Source: Flavobacteriales bacterium (GTDB lineage Bacteria; Bacteroidota; Bacteroidia; Flavobacteriales; UBA7430). Taken from it: a stretch of DNA of 64,000 nucleotides. The first letter of the stretch is position 1. Each line of letters starts with the position of its first letter. Below, piece by piece: positions 18,418 through 27,883 of the stretch. The notes under the pieces were generated by a model that saw only the letters and a program-made list of their open reading frames with translations, did no database searches and was not told the origin of the DNA. Location: assembly GCA_022425195.1 (NCBI GenBank), contig JAKMFX010000018.1, positions 1 through 64,000 of the forward strand, written 5' to 3'. The translations under genes and the position numbers were made by a program.

Positions 18418-19954
18418 ATGCTGGTTAAAATTAAGGGAAGTGCCGTTTGTGGAATAGATGCAACACCCATCACCATTGAAGTCAATGTTTCCAGAGGGGC
18501 AAAATTCATTCTGGTAGGTCTCCCTGACAATGCTGTAAAAGAGTCCAAGGAGCGAATACATGTGGCATTGCATCGTCAAGGATTTCGATGGCCTGGATTT
18601 AAGGTGGTGGTGAACATGTCGCCTGCTGATGTTAGGAAAGAGGGTTCTGCTTACGACTTACCCATCGCCATAGGTGTATTGTTGGGCTCCAAGCAATTGA
18701 TGGCTCAAGATGTCTCATCCTATGTTATTATGGGGGAGCTGTCCTTAGACGGAACAATTTTACCGATTAAGGGAGTTTTACCCATGGCAATTCAAGCGCG
18801 TAAAGATGGATGTATGGGTTTGTTGGTGCCTTCAGCAAATGCAAAAGAGGCAGGAATAGTAGATGGTTTAAACGTTTATGGCATGTCTACCATTGAAGAG
18901 GTATGTGAATTTTTCAAAAACCCTGGGAAGGTCGCGCCCATTGTTGTCGATTCGCGCGCACTCCTCAGATTAAGGCCTGCATCCGTGACTCATGATTTTT
19001 CAGATGTAAAGGGTCAACAAATCTATAAAGAGGGCCTTAGAGATTGCTGCGGCTGGTGGACATAATGTCATTTTAATAGGACCACCAGGCGCAGGAAAAA
19101 CCATGTTAGCAAAACGTTTTTCTACCATTTTACCTCCCATGTCTTTGAGTGAAGCATTAGAAACGACAAAGATACACTCCGTTGCAGGGGAGGTTTCTCC
19201 GAACACTTCATTGGTTACTCATAGGCCCTTTAGAGCTCCGCATCATACGATTTCAGATGTTGCCCTTGTTGGTGGAGGATCCGTCCCGAAACCTGGGGAG
19301 ATTTCTTTGGCGCACCATGGCGTTTTGTTTTTAGACGAATTGCCTGAATTCAAACGCACGGTTCTGGAGGTGCTTAGGCAACCGCTAGAGGATCGCCTCA
19401 TCAGGATATCAAGATCGAGGTATTGTGTGGAGTTTCCTGCAAGCTTTACCCTAGTCGCATCCATGAATCCATGTCCATGTGGTTATTTTAATCATCCCGA
19501 TAAATCTTGTGTCTGTGCTCCAGGTATGGTTCAGAAATACCTTAATCGCATTTCGGGCCCTCTGTTAGATCGCATTGATTTACATGTCGAAGTCACTCCC
19601 GTTGCTTTTGATGAATTAACGACAAAACATATTTCCGAGAGCAGTGAGGAGATTCGTCGTCGTGTGGTAGTGGCAAGGCAAAAACAACAACAGCGATTGT
19701 CCTCACTCAATATTCATTGTAATGCTCAAATGAATACGCAAAGCCTTAAAAAACATTGTTTTATTGACGAGGAAGCACTGATGATTTTAAAATCAGCCAT
19801 GGAAAAGTTAGACTTGAGCGCTCGTGCCTATGACCGCATATTAAAAGTTTCGAGAACCATAGCTGATTTAGATTCCAGTGATTTGATTCATAGTATTCAT
19901 GTGGCAGAAGCCATACAGTTTAGAAGTTTAGATCGACAAATATGGGCGGTTTAA
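18418..19954 (+). pseudogene. comM: YifB/ComM-family Mg-chelatase-like ATPase, frameshifted
   Basis: Two adjacent frames together encode a full ComM/YifB protein. The first (18418 to about 19023, 202 residues) covers the Lon-protease-like N-domain (DATPITIEVNVSRGAKF, LVGLPDNAVKESKER). The second (from about 19025, 309 residues) carries Walker A GPPGAGKTM, LFLDELPEFKR and SMNPCPCGYF. The joined product would be about 511 residues, the family length. One extra base in the ATCTATAAAG stretch near 19021-19030 shifts the frame just before Walker A, and the first frame stops at 19065. ComM relatives are hexameric helicases aiding branch migration in natural transformation. It is either a real inactivation or an assembly error. 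Confidence 0.9.
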
Positions 19955-19968
19955 AAATGACAAGACAT

Positions 19969-20001
19969 AAAAAAAGCGACCCATCTAGGATCGCTTTTTT
20001 T
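19969..20001. terminator. Bidirectional terminator between comM and the SPFH operon
   Basis: A-run, stem AAAAAGCGA...TCGCTTTTT with an inner CC/GG pair and a T-run form a hairpin flanked by A and T tracts on both sides. It can end transcription of both converging genes. Confidence 0.85.
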
Positions 20002-20013
20002 GAATAGATTTTT

Positions 20014-20826
20014 TTAATCGTTCAGTATTAGGGGCATACCATTTTCACCACTTCCAATAATCACCACTTTAGAGTTGTTTGATTTGGAAAGTTCAATAGT
20101 AGCTTCAATACCACGCATTTTTAATAAGCTTTCTGTCAAAGAGCTGTTTACAATCTTGTTGGCAGCAGCTTCCCCTTCGGCAGCAATACGCTTTCTTTCG
20201 GCCTCAGAAGATTCTTTGTCCAGTCTGTAGCGATAGGCAGCGGCCTCTTGCTCTTGCTTTAATTTATCATCAATCGCTTGACGTATTTTTTCCGGTAGAC
20301 GAATGGAACGGATCAAAAGTGCTTTTACATCTACATTATTTCCAGCAAGTACGTCTTTGGTTTCTTCAATGATGGCAGATTCTACCTCATTACGTTTTGT
20401 GGAATAAATTTCTTCTGCCTCATAACGTCCCATGACTTTTCGTGCGGAAGAACGCACTTCAGGAATTACAAGTCGATCGATGTATGATTTACCGAATTCT
20501 TCGTGTAGGAAACCGATTTGTGAGTAGTTAGGATTAAAACGCACCGTGATCTCGATGTTCATGGACAAACCATTTTTATCGAGGATGTCCATACTTTCTT
20601 CAACTTTTTGCTCTTTTACTTCATAGACGAATACATCGTTCCATGGAGCAATGAAGTGAAAGCCGGGAGGCATGATGTGTTCTTTATCTAAACCAGTGGT
20701 AAACTTTCTAAAGATAATGGCTCTTTCACCAGGTTTAATGGTTACGGTGATTTGTGAGCTCAAAAGCATCAAGAAGAAAAATACCGCACCAGCAATTACC
20801 AATAATGGATTTAATTTTTGATTCAT
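20014..20826 (-). CDS. SPFH/prohibitin-family membrane protein
   Basis: A 270-residue member of the SPFH superfamily, closest in layout to prohibitins. One N-terminal membrane helix (about 8-27, LLVIAGAVFFFLMLLSS) anchors it, followed by the SPFH beta domain (VTIKPGERAIIFRKFTTG) and a long coiled coil rich in Glu/Lys/Ala (about 170-235, KQEQEAAAYRYRLDKESSEAERKR). Such proteins form large ring assemblies with membrane proteases in other organisms; no protease gene is adjacent. It is last in a four-gene minus-strand operon with 15-base gaps. Confidence 0.9.
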   Translation of the reverse strand: MNQKLNPLLVIAGAVFFFLMLLSSQITVTIKPGERAIIFRKFTTGLDKEHIMPPGFHFIAPWNDVFVYEVKEQKVEESMDILDKNGLSMNIEITVRFNPNYSQIGFLHEEFGKSYIDRLVIPEVRSSARKVMGRYEAEEIYSTKRNEVESAIIEETKDVLAGNNVDVKALLIRSIRLPEKIRQAIDDKLKQEQEAAAYRYRLDKESSEAERKRIAAEGEAAANKIVNSSLTESLLKMRGIEATIELSKSNNSKVVIIGSGENGMPLILND

Positions 20827-20841
20827 TGTTTAATTTTTTAG

Positions 20842-22914
20842 TTAATGAGTCCCGAGTCTTTTCCGGAGTGCCCATTCAAAGAATAGGCTTAACAAAAGTA
20901 CTAAAAAGATTCCTTTTTGTTGGATTAAATCACTCAAGTATTGTTGGTAATATACCTTAGTTTTTGCATGGGTATTTTTTTTGATTGACGCTGCATATTG
21001 CGCAAAGGATTCTTTATAAATGGTTGTTCCTCCGGTAATCTTACTCATTTGGGCCAGAAGCTTCCAATTTGCAGATAACTTTTGATTTTCCAAATTTGCG
21101 CCCATGACCGTAAATACGCCTTTTTGACTTTGTTTTTGGTCTTTATGTATTGAAGTCACCTCAAGTTGGTAGGTGCCCACAGGTAAGTTTTTAAGCTTTG
21201 TTTTGTAGCTGGACAGCTCTGGGGAAAGGGAGTAGATATACTCTTTGTTGTCCTCATCTGTGAGACGTAAACTCAGTGCTGCTTTTTGGATGAGCTTGTA
21301 GTTGTCATTATAAAGCTGTGCATCTATTTGAAAGGGGGCGCCTTCCTGAATTAACTTAGGGTATTGCAGCCTCAGCTTTCTCTTGTCTTTGTTGACGGTT
21401 AAGTACTGGCTGATGGATTGAATCCACTCGTTAAAATTGTTGTGTGATTGATTTTTTTGATAATCATACAATCGCCATTTCCACAGTCCCTCTGCGAGTA
21501 GGAGGGCCATTTGTTTTCCATTCACTTCTTTGAAAACCAACAATTCTTTATCGGTTGTGATGGATTCTATTTTTTGTTTGAATAGGGGTTGCTTTGGCTC
21601 GTCGACGAATACCTCAGCGAAGGGGGCAAGAAGAGGAGGGCTGTTGTCGATGAACTTCTTGCACTTGTCGGACAGTTCAAATGCCGAAAAGCTATCGTTG
21701 ATGTGAGGGAAAACATCTTGCTTTTGTCCTGCGGTTTTCAGTTCAGCAAAATCTTGAATATTGTTGAAAGCATTCCAATCGGTAGATCCACCACCTATAA
21801 AAAATAGGGCGGTCTCACTTTTTAGAATCTGACTTAGGAGTTGTGGGTTTCTTCGGGTAAAGTCAGGTATTTGATGCAGAATGATCAGATTGTAAGGTTC
21901 TATGTCCTCTTTAAATTCATGAAATAAGGCCGTGCTTACTTTGTAGTTTTGTCCTTCTTGCAAGGCGGATTTTAGTGCCGATACATCGGGGTGGGGAGCC
22001 GATGAGAGAATCAGGGTTTTTTGTATGTTTTTAAGGATGTCAATCGCGATTTCATGCTTGTTGTTTTCCGTGTTTTGCTCCCTCTCAAAAGACTGTATTT
22101 CGAGCGTGTAAAATTGAATGCCTTCTTGATCTGCTTGTAGATATATTTTTTTGGTGATGGGCGTGTTTGAGGTTAGCTCTAGCCACTCTTCGTGAACTAC
22201 TTTTCCTTTGTTGCTAATGACCAGTTGATGTTTTTCTGTTGCATTGAAATTGCTCAGCACATCAAATTGTAAGGGAAATTCATTTCCATAATATGCGATT
22301 TCATTGTGGCGTATGGATGTAATCTGTAGGTCTTTTTTTTGCGTCGTATCTCCTAAGGCAAGGGTGAAGATAGGTGCGTTGAGGTCTGTGGCCTTGTAGT
22401 AGGGGTTAAGACCACGGTTGTAATTGCCATCAGAAGCCAATACGACTCCGGCTAAATTTCGATGGTAAAAGCGGTTTTCAATGTTTTGAAAAGCTTTTGA
22501 TATGTCTGTGCTATTTCCTGAAAACTCTTTGCTGAGGCCTTCTTTCATCTCACGATCAAAGTGATACGCATAGAGCTCAAAGTCTTCAGATAGCTTTTCG
22601 TTGTTGAGTCTTATGGTCTCAAGAAGCTCATTGGAATAGTAAGAAGAGTCGGGGGCATTTAATATCGATGCTGAAGCATCCTGTAAAAAGACCAGAATGG
22701 GTTTCTCTAGTTCTTTTGACTCTTGAAGCCACTTGGGTTTTAGCAATAAAAGAGACAAAATCAGCAATGAGGTAAACCTGAGCGCAAGCAGTAAGCCGCG
22801 AACCGATTTTGGTGCTGCTGAGAAACGCCCATCTTTGCGATAGACAAAAAGCGCTAGCAGTAATGAAAAAATTACTGCCAGCACAATCATAAATGGATGT
22901 TCAAAAAGAATCAT
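20842..22914 (-). CDS. Large membrane-anchored VWA-like protein
   Basis: A 690-residue protein with two N-terminal membrane helices (about 5-25 and 40-60, including FTSLLILSLLLLKP), a long extracytoplasmic region starting PILVFLQDASASI, which resembles the first strand and DxSxS motif of a von Willebrand A domain, and one C-terminal helix (about 665-685, GIFLVLLLSLFFEWAL). It resembles Bacteroidota proteins annotated as VWA-domain proteins related to the BatA group. The ligand is unknown. Gaps of 15 bases link it to fabG upstream and the SPFH gene downstream. Confidence 0.75.
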   Translation of the reverse strand: MILFEHPFMIVLAVIFSLLLALFVYRKDGRFSAAPKSVRGLLLALRFTSLLILSLLLLKPKWLQESKELEKPILVFLQDASASILNAPDSSYYSNELLETIRLNNEKLSEDFELYAYHFDREMKEGLSKEFSGNSTDISKAFQNIENRFYHRNLAGVVLASDGNYNRGLNPYYKATDLNAPIFTLALGDTTQKKDLQITSIRHNEIAYYGNEFPLQFDVLSNFNATEKHQLVISNKGKVVHEEWLELTSNTPITKKIYLQADQEGIQFYTLEIQSFEREQNTENNKHEIAIDILKNIQKTLILSSAPHPDVSALKSALQEGQNYKVSTALFHEFKEDIEPYNLIILHQIPDFTRRNPQLLSQILKSETALFFIGGGSTDWNAFNNIQDFAELKTAGQKQDVFPHINDSFSAFELSDKCKKFIDNSPPLLAPFAEVFVDEPKQPLFKQKIESITTDKELLVFKEVNGKQMALLLAEGLWKWRLYDYQKNQSHNNFNEWIQSISQYLTVNKDKRKLRLQYPKLIQEGAPFQIDAQLYNDNYKLIQKAALSLRLTDEDNKEYIYSLSPELSSYKTKLKNLPVGTYQLEVTSIHKDQKQSQKGVFTVMGANLENQKLSANWKLLAQMSKITGGTTIYKESFAQYAASIKKNTHAKTKVYYQQYLSDLIQQKGIFLVLLLSLFFEWALRKRLGTH

Positions 22915-22929
22915 CGTTGGGATGTTTCT

Positions 22930-23676
22930 CTAGGTTAGCATTCCACCACAAACGTGAAGTGTTTGCCCTGTTACATAAGCCGATAAATCGGAAGCCAGGA
23001 ACAGGGTGGCGTTGGCAACATCTTCGGGGGAACCACCTCTTTTTAGAGGAATGGAATTTCTCCAGTTGGCAATGACTTCTTCGCCCAATTTCTCGGTCAT
23101 CTCTGTTTCGATAAACCCGGGGGCAATTGCATTACAACGAATGTTGCGAGAACCCAATTCAAGCGCCACAGATTTGGTGAAGCCAATGACTCCTGCTTTG
23201 GAAGCAGCATAGTTAGACTGCCCTGCATTCCCTTTTACGCCGACCACAGAAGTCATATTTACAATAGATCCTGCTCTTTGTTTTAGCATGGTTCTTTGTA
23301 CTGCTTTGGTCATGTTGAAGATGGATTTCAGGTTGACTTCCAAGACACGGTCAAAATCCTCTTCACTCATACGCATGAGCAGATTGTCTTTTGTGATTCC
23401 AGCATTGTTTACCAAGACGTCAATCGAGTCGAAGTTGGCAAGAACATCTTTCACGAAAGATTCCGCATCGGACATGATGGAGGCATCGGATTTGTATGCC
23501 TTTGCTTTTACCCCTAAACTTTGAAGTTCTTTTTCCAATGCCAGGGCTTTTTCTTCCGAAGAAACGTAGGTAAAGGCAAGGTCAGCACCTTGTTCGGCTA
23601 ACTTTAAAGCGACGCCTCTACCAATACCACGTGTGGCACCGGTAACAATGGCTGTTTTTCCTTTTAGTAATTGCAT
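22930..23676 (-). CDS. fabG: 3-oxoacyl-[acyl-carrier-protein] reductase FabG
   Basis: NADPH-dependent reductase of type II fatty acid synthesis, 248 residues. The short-chain dehydrogenase motifs are clear: TGATRGIG near residue 10, NNAGITKDNL, the catalytic Ser in VNMTSVVG, and YxxxK in YAASKAGVIGF. The ATG at 23676 gives MQLLKGKTAIVTG; the frame extends to an earlier ATG at 23727, but that adds an unconserved Gln/Asn/Thr/Ser-rich leader inside the preceding gene. The chosen start lies 13 bases after the thioredoxin-like gene. Confidence 0.95.
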   Translation of the reverse strand: MQLLKGKTAIVTGATRGIGRGVALKLAEQGADLAFTYVSSEEKALALEKELQSLGVKAKAYKSDASIMSDAESFVKDVLANFDSIDVLVNNAGITKDNLLMRMSEEDFDRVLEVNLKSIFNMTKAVQRTMLKQRAGSIVNMTSVVGVKGNAGQSNYAASKAGVIGFTKSVALELGSRNIRCNAIAPGFIETEMTEKLGEEVIANWRNSIPLKRGGSPEDVANATLFLASDLSAYVTGQTLHVCGGMLT

Positions 23677-23689
23677 GTGATGTTTGTAA

Positions 23690-24166
23690 TTATTTGATGA
23701 TTGAGTTGATGTGTTCTGTGTATTCAAGGGGCGTCATGGCTTCGTAGCCGGTTCGACCTATTTCATTTTTAAAAGCATCCATAAGGATTACGGTAGGATA
23801 CGATCTGATTTGAAATTTTCTTGCAAGTTCAATTTGCTTTAAAGGGAGATCTCTTTTGCCTTTTGGGAAATCCAATTCTAACAACACCAAATTGAATTTC
23901 GCATAATTGATGAAATCTTCTTGAAGTAAAATTTGTCGATCTAGCTTATGACACCAGCTGCACCAGTCTTTCCCAGTGAAAAAAGCGAAAATGGGTTTGC
24001 CGGTATTCTTGGAGGTGATGAGTGCACGGTCTACATCTGTAAACCAGAGGCTTTGTGTGTCTTGAGCTTTCTTTACTTGAACCTTTTCTGTCACTTCAGA
24101 ATGGTTGGAATTCATCTGACAAGAAATGCTCAACAGAAGTATCGTGGCAAAAGTTAGTATTTTCAT
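23690..24166 (-). CDS. Thioredoxin-fold lipoprotein
   Basis: A 158-residue predicted lipoprotein that heads the fabG/VWA/SPFH operon. Residues 1-16 form a lipoprotein signal with lipobox LSISC. The thioredoxin-like domain (about 40-155) carries the redox motif CSWC near residue 68 in the context GKDWCSWCHK, matching the thioredoxin_7/DUF255-related group, and the cis-proline segment RSYPTVILMD. It is likely exported and acts in periplasmic or outer-surface thiol chemistry; the partner is unknown. Confidence 0.88.
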   Translation of the reverse strand: MKILTFATILLLSISCQMNSNHSEVTEKVQVKKAQDTQSLWFTDVDRALITSKNTGKPIFAFFTGKDWCSWCHKLDRQILLQEDFINYAKFNLVLLELDFPKGKRDLPLKQIELARKFQIRSYPTVILMDAFKNEIGRTGYEAMTPLEYTEHINSIIK

Positions 24167-24294
24167 ATTCTCGATTCGGTTTTACAGGGCTAAAGTAAGC
24201 AATTATTACGAGCAATTGAGGGGTAAGAATCCCCCTATTTTTACTTTTCAAGGGATCGCCTCAGAAAGAGCATTCTTTATTGTATTGCAATCCT

Positions 24295-24302
24295 TATATT
24301 TG
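24295..24302 (+). promoter_or_regulatory. Candidate -7 element of the ruvX operon
   Basis: TATATTTG matches the -7 consensus exactly and lies 15 bases before the ruvX ATG at 24318, giving a leader of under ten bases, common in Bacteroidota. Confidence 0.5.
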
Positions 24303-24317
24303 CTTTGATATTGAGTT

Positions 24318-24740
24318 ATGGCAAGATTATTGGCATTGGATTACGGAACCAAGCGCGTGGGTATTGCAATTACCGACGAGCTGCAGATGATCGCATCTGG
24401 CCTTTGTACGGTTAGGGCGCATGATTGTATGGATTATTTAAAGGATTACATCTCCAAGGAGTCCGTCTCGGCCATAGTTCTTGGGCTTCCAAAAGACCTA
24501 AACAATCAGAAAACCGATTCTACGCCTTATGTAAAAGGTTTTGCCAAGCAGTTGAGGAAGGCGTTTCCGGAATTAGAAGTCCACTATGTCGACGAGCGTT
24601 TTACTTCCAAGATGGCATTTCAGTCCATGATTGACGGTGGTTTGAAAAAGAAAGCCAGACAAAATAAAGCCCTGGTTGATGAGGTCAGTGCTACGCTCAT
24701 TTTGCAATCTTTTATGGAACAAAGAAATTTTAAAATCTAA
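24318..24740 (+). CDS. ruvX: Holliday junction resolvase-like/pre-16S rRNA nuclease RuvX (YqgF)
   Basis: A 140-residue RNase H-fold protein of the YqgF family, implicated in pre-16S rRNA 5' maturation and earlier proposed as a resolvase. It shows the first acidic residue in LALDYGTKRVGIA, the second in YVDERFTS (Asp/Glu), and the third near VDEVSATLIL. Length and motifs are normal. It is first in a five-gene operon, with def starting two bases after its stop. Confidence 0.95.
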   Translation: MARLLALDYGTKRVGIAITDELQMIASGLCTVRAHDCMDYLKDYISKESVSAIVLGLPKDLNNQKTDSTPYVKGFAKQLRKAFPELEVHYVDERFTSKMAFQSMIDGGLKKKARQNKALVDEVSATLILQSFMEQRNFKI

Positions 24741-24742
24741 CT

Positions 24743-25315
24743 ATGTTTTTACCTATTGTAGCTTATGGTGACCCCGTTTTAAAGCAAGTTGCTGAAGATA
24801 TTTCTTCGGATCACCCTAACCTGAAAGAGCTTTTGGAGAACATGTACGAAACCATGTACGCTTCTCACGGTGTGGGCTTGGCAGCTCCACAAATAGGTCA
24901 GTCTATACGTGTATTCGTCATCGACTGTTCCCCTTTTGAAGAAGAGGAGCCCCACTTAGCTGGGTTTAAGAAGACTTTTATCAATGCGGAAATCCTGGAG
25001 GAAGAAGGGGAGGACTGGCTCTTCAAAGAAGGCTGCCTAAGCATTCCTGAAGTTCGAGAAGAAGTTTCCCGTGCACCAAAAATTACCATCCGTTATTTCG
25101 ATGAAGATTTTGTGGAACACACAGACACCTACGAAGGTCTTGCTGCTCGTGTGATTCAACACGAGTACGACCATATAGAAGGCGTCTTATTTACAGATTA
25201 CCTATCACCACTGCGCAAAAGAATGATCAAAAGACGCTTAGAGGACATTAGAGACGGAAAAATAAGTCCCGAATATCGCATGCGTTTCTACAATCCCAAA
25301 AAGCGAAAGCGATGA
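24743..25315 (+). CDS. def: Peptide deformylase
   Basis: Removes the N-formyl group from nascent proteins. The 190-residue protein carries all three family motifs: GVGLAAPQIG (about 43-52), EGCLS (about 95-99, with the metal-binding Cys) and HEYDH (about 140-144, with two metal ligands and the catalytic Glu). A slightly extended C-terminus ends in KKRKR. The stop overlaps the next gene's ATG by four bases, so translation is probably coupled. Confidence 0.97.
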   Translation: MFLPIVAYGDPVLKQVAEDISSDHPNLKELLENMYETMYASHGVGLAAPQIGQSIRVFVIDCSPFEEEEPHLAGFKKTFINAEILEEEGEDWLFKEGCLSIPEVREEVSRAPKITIRYFDEDFVEHTDTYEGLAARVIQHEYDHIEGVLFTDYLSPLRKRMIKRRLEDIRDGKISPEYRMRFYNPKKRKR

Positions 25316-25809
25316 GGCGTTTAAGCTCTTGTTTTCTGTTCTTGTGCTTGCTTGCATCCTGTGTTGATCGTGAAAAATACGACTACCAGCACATCGAAAA
25401 GTTAGAATCACAATTGATAGAACAACAAGTGCTTGAATACGATACTGCCTATGCCGAAAAATTGCTTCAAGCTTATCGTATCTTTTTGAGTTCTCATCCA
25501 GAGTCTCCCAAGAAACCCGAGCTATTATTTAAATATGGAGAGGTGCTGAAAGGACAGCGAAGATGGTTGGATGCTGCTGACATCTTTCATCGTGTTCATG
25601 ACACACACTCGGAATCGCCTGTGGCCCCTTTGGCCTTATTTCATCAAGCCCACTGCTTTGAAAAGCTTCAGCAGAAGCACAGCGCAAAAAATACCTATCA
25701 AGACTTCATCATACGTTATCCGAACCACCCTTATGTGGATGAGGCCAAAGGAATGATGATGCTTTTGAATTATTCGGATGAAGACCTGATGCAACAATTT
25801 CAACAATGA
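25312..25809 (+). CDS. TPR-like lipoprotein
   Basis: A 165-residue lipoprotein with lipobox LLASC (Cys near residue 17). The body is alpha-helical with TPR-type repeats (about 48-80, 82-115, 118-150; for example PLALFHQAHCFEKLQQK and AKNTYQDFIIRYPNHPY), in the style of the BamD/YfiO and YbgF families but shorter than BamD. It may scaffold envelope proteins. It overlaps def by four bases and the subtilase gene by four bases, a tightly coupled arrangement. Confidence 0.8.
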   Translation: MRRLSSCFLFLCLLASCVDREKYDYQHIEKLESQLIEQQVLEYDTAYAEKLLQAYRIFLSSHPESPKKPELLFKYGEVLKGQRRWLDAADIFHRVHDTHSESPVAPLALFHQAHCFEKLQQKHSAKNTYQDFIIRYPNHPYVDEAKGMMMLLNYSDEDLMQQFQQ

Positions 25810-27284
25810 TGTTTCTACGAGCGATACTGTTGTTGTTGATTCCTGTCTTTTCCCTGACGGCTCAGGAAGCAGAAAGTTATCTAGTACGTATGAGTCCAGG
25901 TTTGGACATTACTCATTTTCAAGAAAAAGGCCTGCAGGCAACTTATGCCTATCCATCATCGGGAAGACACCGTATTTTTTTTGACGACTTCTTGAATGTA
26001 ACCATCTCTGACACGACTGTTCTGCATGAAATGTTGGCTTCTGGGGAGCTCTTGTACTGGGAAATCCCAAGTTCTAGGACGCTGCAGTTTGAGCCTTCAG
26101 ATGTTTACACCCTCAAACAATGGCATTTGCGTAAAATAGAAGCGCCATCGGCATGGGAACTTTCCCAAGGGGATTCCTCATTTGTAGTCGGTATTATTGA
26201 CTCTGGGGTGGATTACATGCATGAAGACCTCAAGGACAATTTGGCCTACAATCACGACGATCCCCTAAACGGTATTGATGATGATGGAGACGGCTACACG
26301 GACAATTACTACGGATGGGATTTTGGTTCCGAAGATTGGAACCCTATGATTGATGATGCCAGCGCTCATGGATCCGTAATTGCTGGGATTGCTGCGGCCT
26401 CCACAAACAACGAATTGGGAACGGCCTCTCCGGCTTTTCACTGCCGTTATTTGCCTGTAAAAATCTCGGATACCGATGGGAACATCAGACGTTCCAACGA
26501 GGCCATTCTTTACGCTGCAGAGCAGGGGGCTAAAGTCATCAACTGTTCTTTCGGAAGTACTGATTATCGACAATCTGAGGCAGATGTGATTGAATACGTT
26601 GCGAACGTTATGGATGTGTTGGTCATTGCCTCCGCGGGAAATGGAAGTGCAGATGGGCGGTTCTATCCCGCAGCCTTAGATTACGTTATTGGAGTGGGAG
26701 CGACGGACCTATTCGATCAAAAAACAAGCATCTCCAATTATGGACCGAGTGTCGATCTTATGGCTCCAGGCGCTGCGATTTATGGTCCACACAAAGACAA
26801 TCAGTACAAGCTGAGTAACGGCACTTCCATTTCAACCGCAGTGGTGTCTGGTTCGGCGATTTTGCTCCGCTCACATTTTCCGAATGAAACGGCCTATCAA
26901 ATTCGAAGACGGCTAATAGACTCTGCTGAGTCCATTGATGCAATGAACCCTGATTACATTGGTTTGTTGGGTGCAGGACGCCTTAATTTAGCTATGGCTA
27001 TGAATCATACACCTAAAGCTCCAAGCTCATCTCTAAGCATTGGAATTCGTCCCAATCCGAACTCAGGAACATGCCAGTTGGATTTATACCTCGAGGAATT
27101 GGGAAATTATCAACTATCTGTTTTCGATGTCTACGGAAAGTTGTATTATCGCGAAGATTTTGGTGCGAGCACCCATTTCATGGAAAAGAGTTTAACCTTA
27201 GAACATCTTAATCAAGGTTGCTACACGGTTCACCTTTCGAACTCAAGGGACAAATCGAGTGCCTTGTTTGTGGTTTTTGAGTAG
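25806..27284 (+). CDS. Secreted S8 subtilisin-like serine protease with T9SS sorting domain
   Basis: A 492-residue exported protease. The signal peptide (about 1-19) ends SLTAQ. The S8 triad is Asp in IIDSGVDYMH (about 132), His in SAHGSVIAG (about 188) and Ser in NGTSISTAVVSG (about 341). An Asp-rich calcium-like loop (GIDDDGDGYTDNY) lies between Asp and His. Residues about 410-492 form a type A C-terminal sorting domain (IRPNPNSGTCQLDL...YTVHLSNSRDK), which targets proteins through the type IX secretion system to the surface. It is unexpectedly embedded in a housekeeping operon. Confidence 0.93.
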   Translation: MMFLRAILLLLIPVFSLTAQEAESYLVRMSPGLDITHFQEKGLQATYAYPSSGRHRIFFDDFLNVTISDTTVLHEMLASGELLYWEIPSSRTLQFEPSDVYTLKQWHLRKIEAPSAWELSQGDSSFVVGIIDSGVDYMHEDLKDNLAYNHDDPLNGIDDDGDGYTDNYYGWDFGSEDWNPMIDDASAHGSVIAGIAAASTNNELGTASPAFHCRYLPVKISDTDGNIRRSNEAILYAAEQGAKVINCSFGSTDYRQSEADVIEYVANVMDVLVIASAGNGSADGRFYPAALDYVIGVGATDLFDQKTSISNYGPSVDLMAPGAAIYGPHKDNQYKLSNGTSISTAVVSGSAILLRSHFPNETAYQIRRRLIDSAESIDAMNPDYIGLLGAGRLNLAMAMNHTPKAPSSSLSIGIRPNPNSGTCQLDLYLEELGNYQLSVFDVYGKLYYREDFGASTHFMEKSLTLEHLNQGCYTVHLSNSRDKSSALFVVFE

Positions 27285-27307
27285 ATGTTTAACGAAAATA
27301 ATCAGAA

Positions 27308-27781
27308 ATGAACATTGACGGAATTATTGCAGTTTCAGGAAAGCCAGGACTATACAAGGTCATTGGGCAAACTAAAAATGGTGTGATTGTTACCAGCTTG
27401 TCCGACGGTAAAAAGTTGGCCATGTCTTCAAGCTCCAAAATGAGTGCCCTACAAGACATTGCGATTTACACCTATGCCGAAGAAATCCCTTTGGTGGATG
27501 TACTTGAAAAAATACGCATCAAAGAGGATGGGAAGGCAGCTATAGGACACAAGTCTTCGGCAGCGGTTTTGACCGATTATTTCAGAACCATCTTAGACGA
27601 TTACGATGAGGATCGTGTTTATCCTTCCGACATTAAAAAAGTGATTTCCTGGTACAATACCTTGCAAAGAGAAGGTTTGGCTGTGGAGTCTGTAGAGGAA
27701 GAGGCGCCCGAAGAAGTGAAAGAAAAGAAGGAAGAGAAAAAGCCTAAGGCCAAAGCCAAAGCGAAGACTCAGGAAAAGTAG
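27308..27781 (+). CDS. DUF5606 family protein
   Basis: A 157-residue protein of the Bacteroidota DUF5606 family. The conserved N-terminal part (about 1-130) begins MNIDGIIAVSGKPGLYKV and includes KMSALQDIAIYTYAEEIPL and YDEDRVYPSDIKKVISWYN. The C-terminus (about 130-157) is a lysine/alanine/glutamate-rich tail that could bind nucleic acid. Function is unknown. It closes the ruvX operon, 23 bases after the subtilase, with a terminator at 27842. Confidence 0.88.
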   Translation: MNIDGIIAVSGKPGLYKVIGQTKNGVIVTSLSDGKKLAMSSSSKMSALQDIAIYTYAEEIPLVDVLEKIRIKEDGKAAIGHKSSAAVLTDYFRTILDDYDEDRVYPSDIKKVISWYNTLQREGLAVESVEEEAPEEVKEKKEEKKPKAKAKAKTQEK

Positions 27782-27841
27782 GTCTCCTAAGATTCTAGCC
27801 ATAGAATAAAGGACAAATACTCCAAAAAATACGTACTTTTG

Positions 27842-27865
27842 AAGGCCCCGAATGGGGCCTTTTTT
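27842..27865 (+). terminator. Rho-independent terminator of the ruvX operon
   Basis: Stem AAGGCCCC/GGGGCCTT (27842-27849 with 27854-27861), loop GAAT, then T-run. It lies just before the M3 peptidase gene and rules out an upstream TTG as its start. Confidence 0.9.
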
Positions 27866-27883
27866 CATAAAGATTCACCATCC

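Noticed and set aside
23676-23727. Longer fabG start at 23727
   Set aside because: The extra 17 residues are Asn/Gln/Ser/Thr-rich, unconserved, and overlap the upstream gene.
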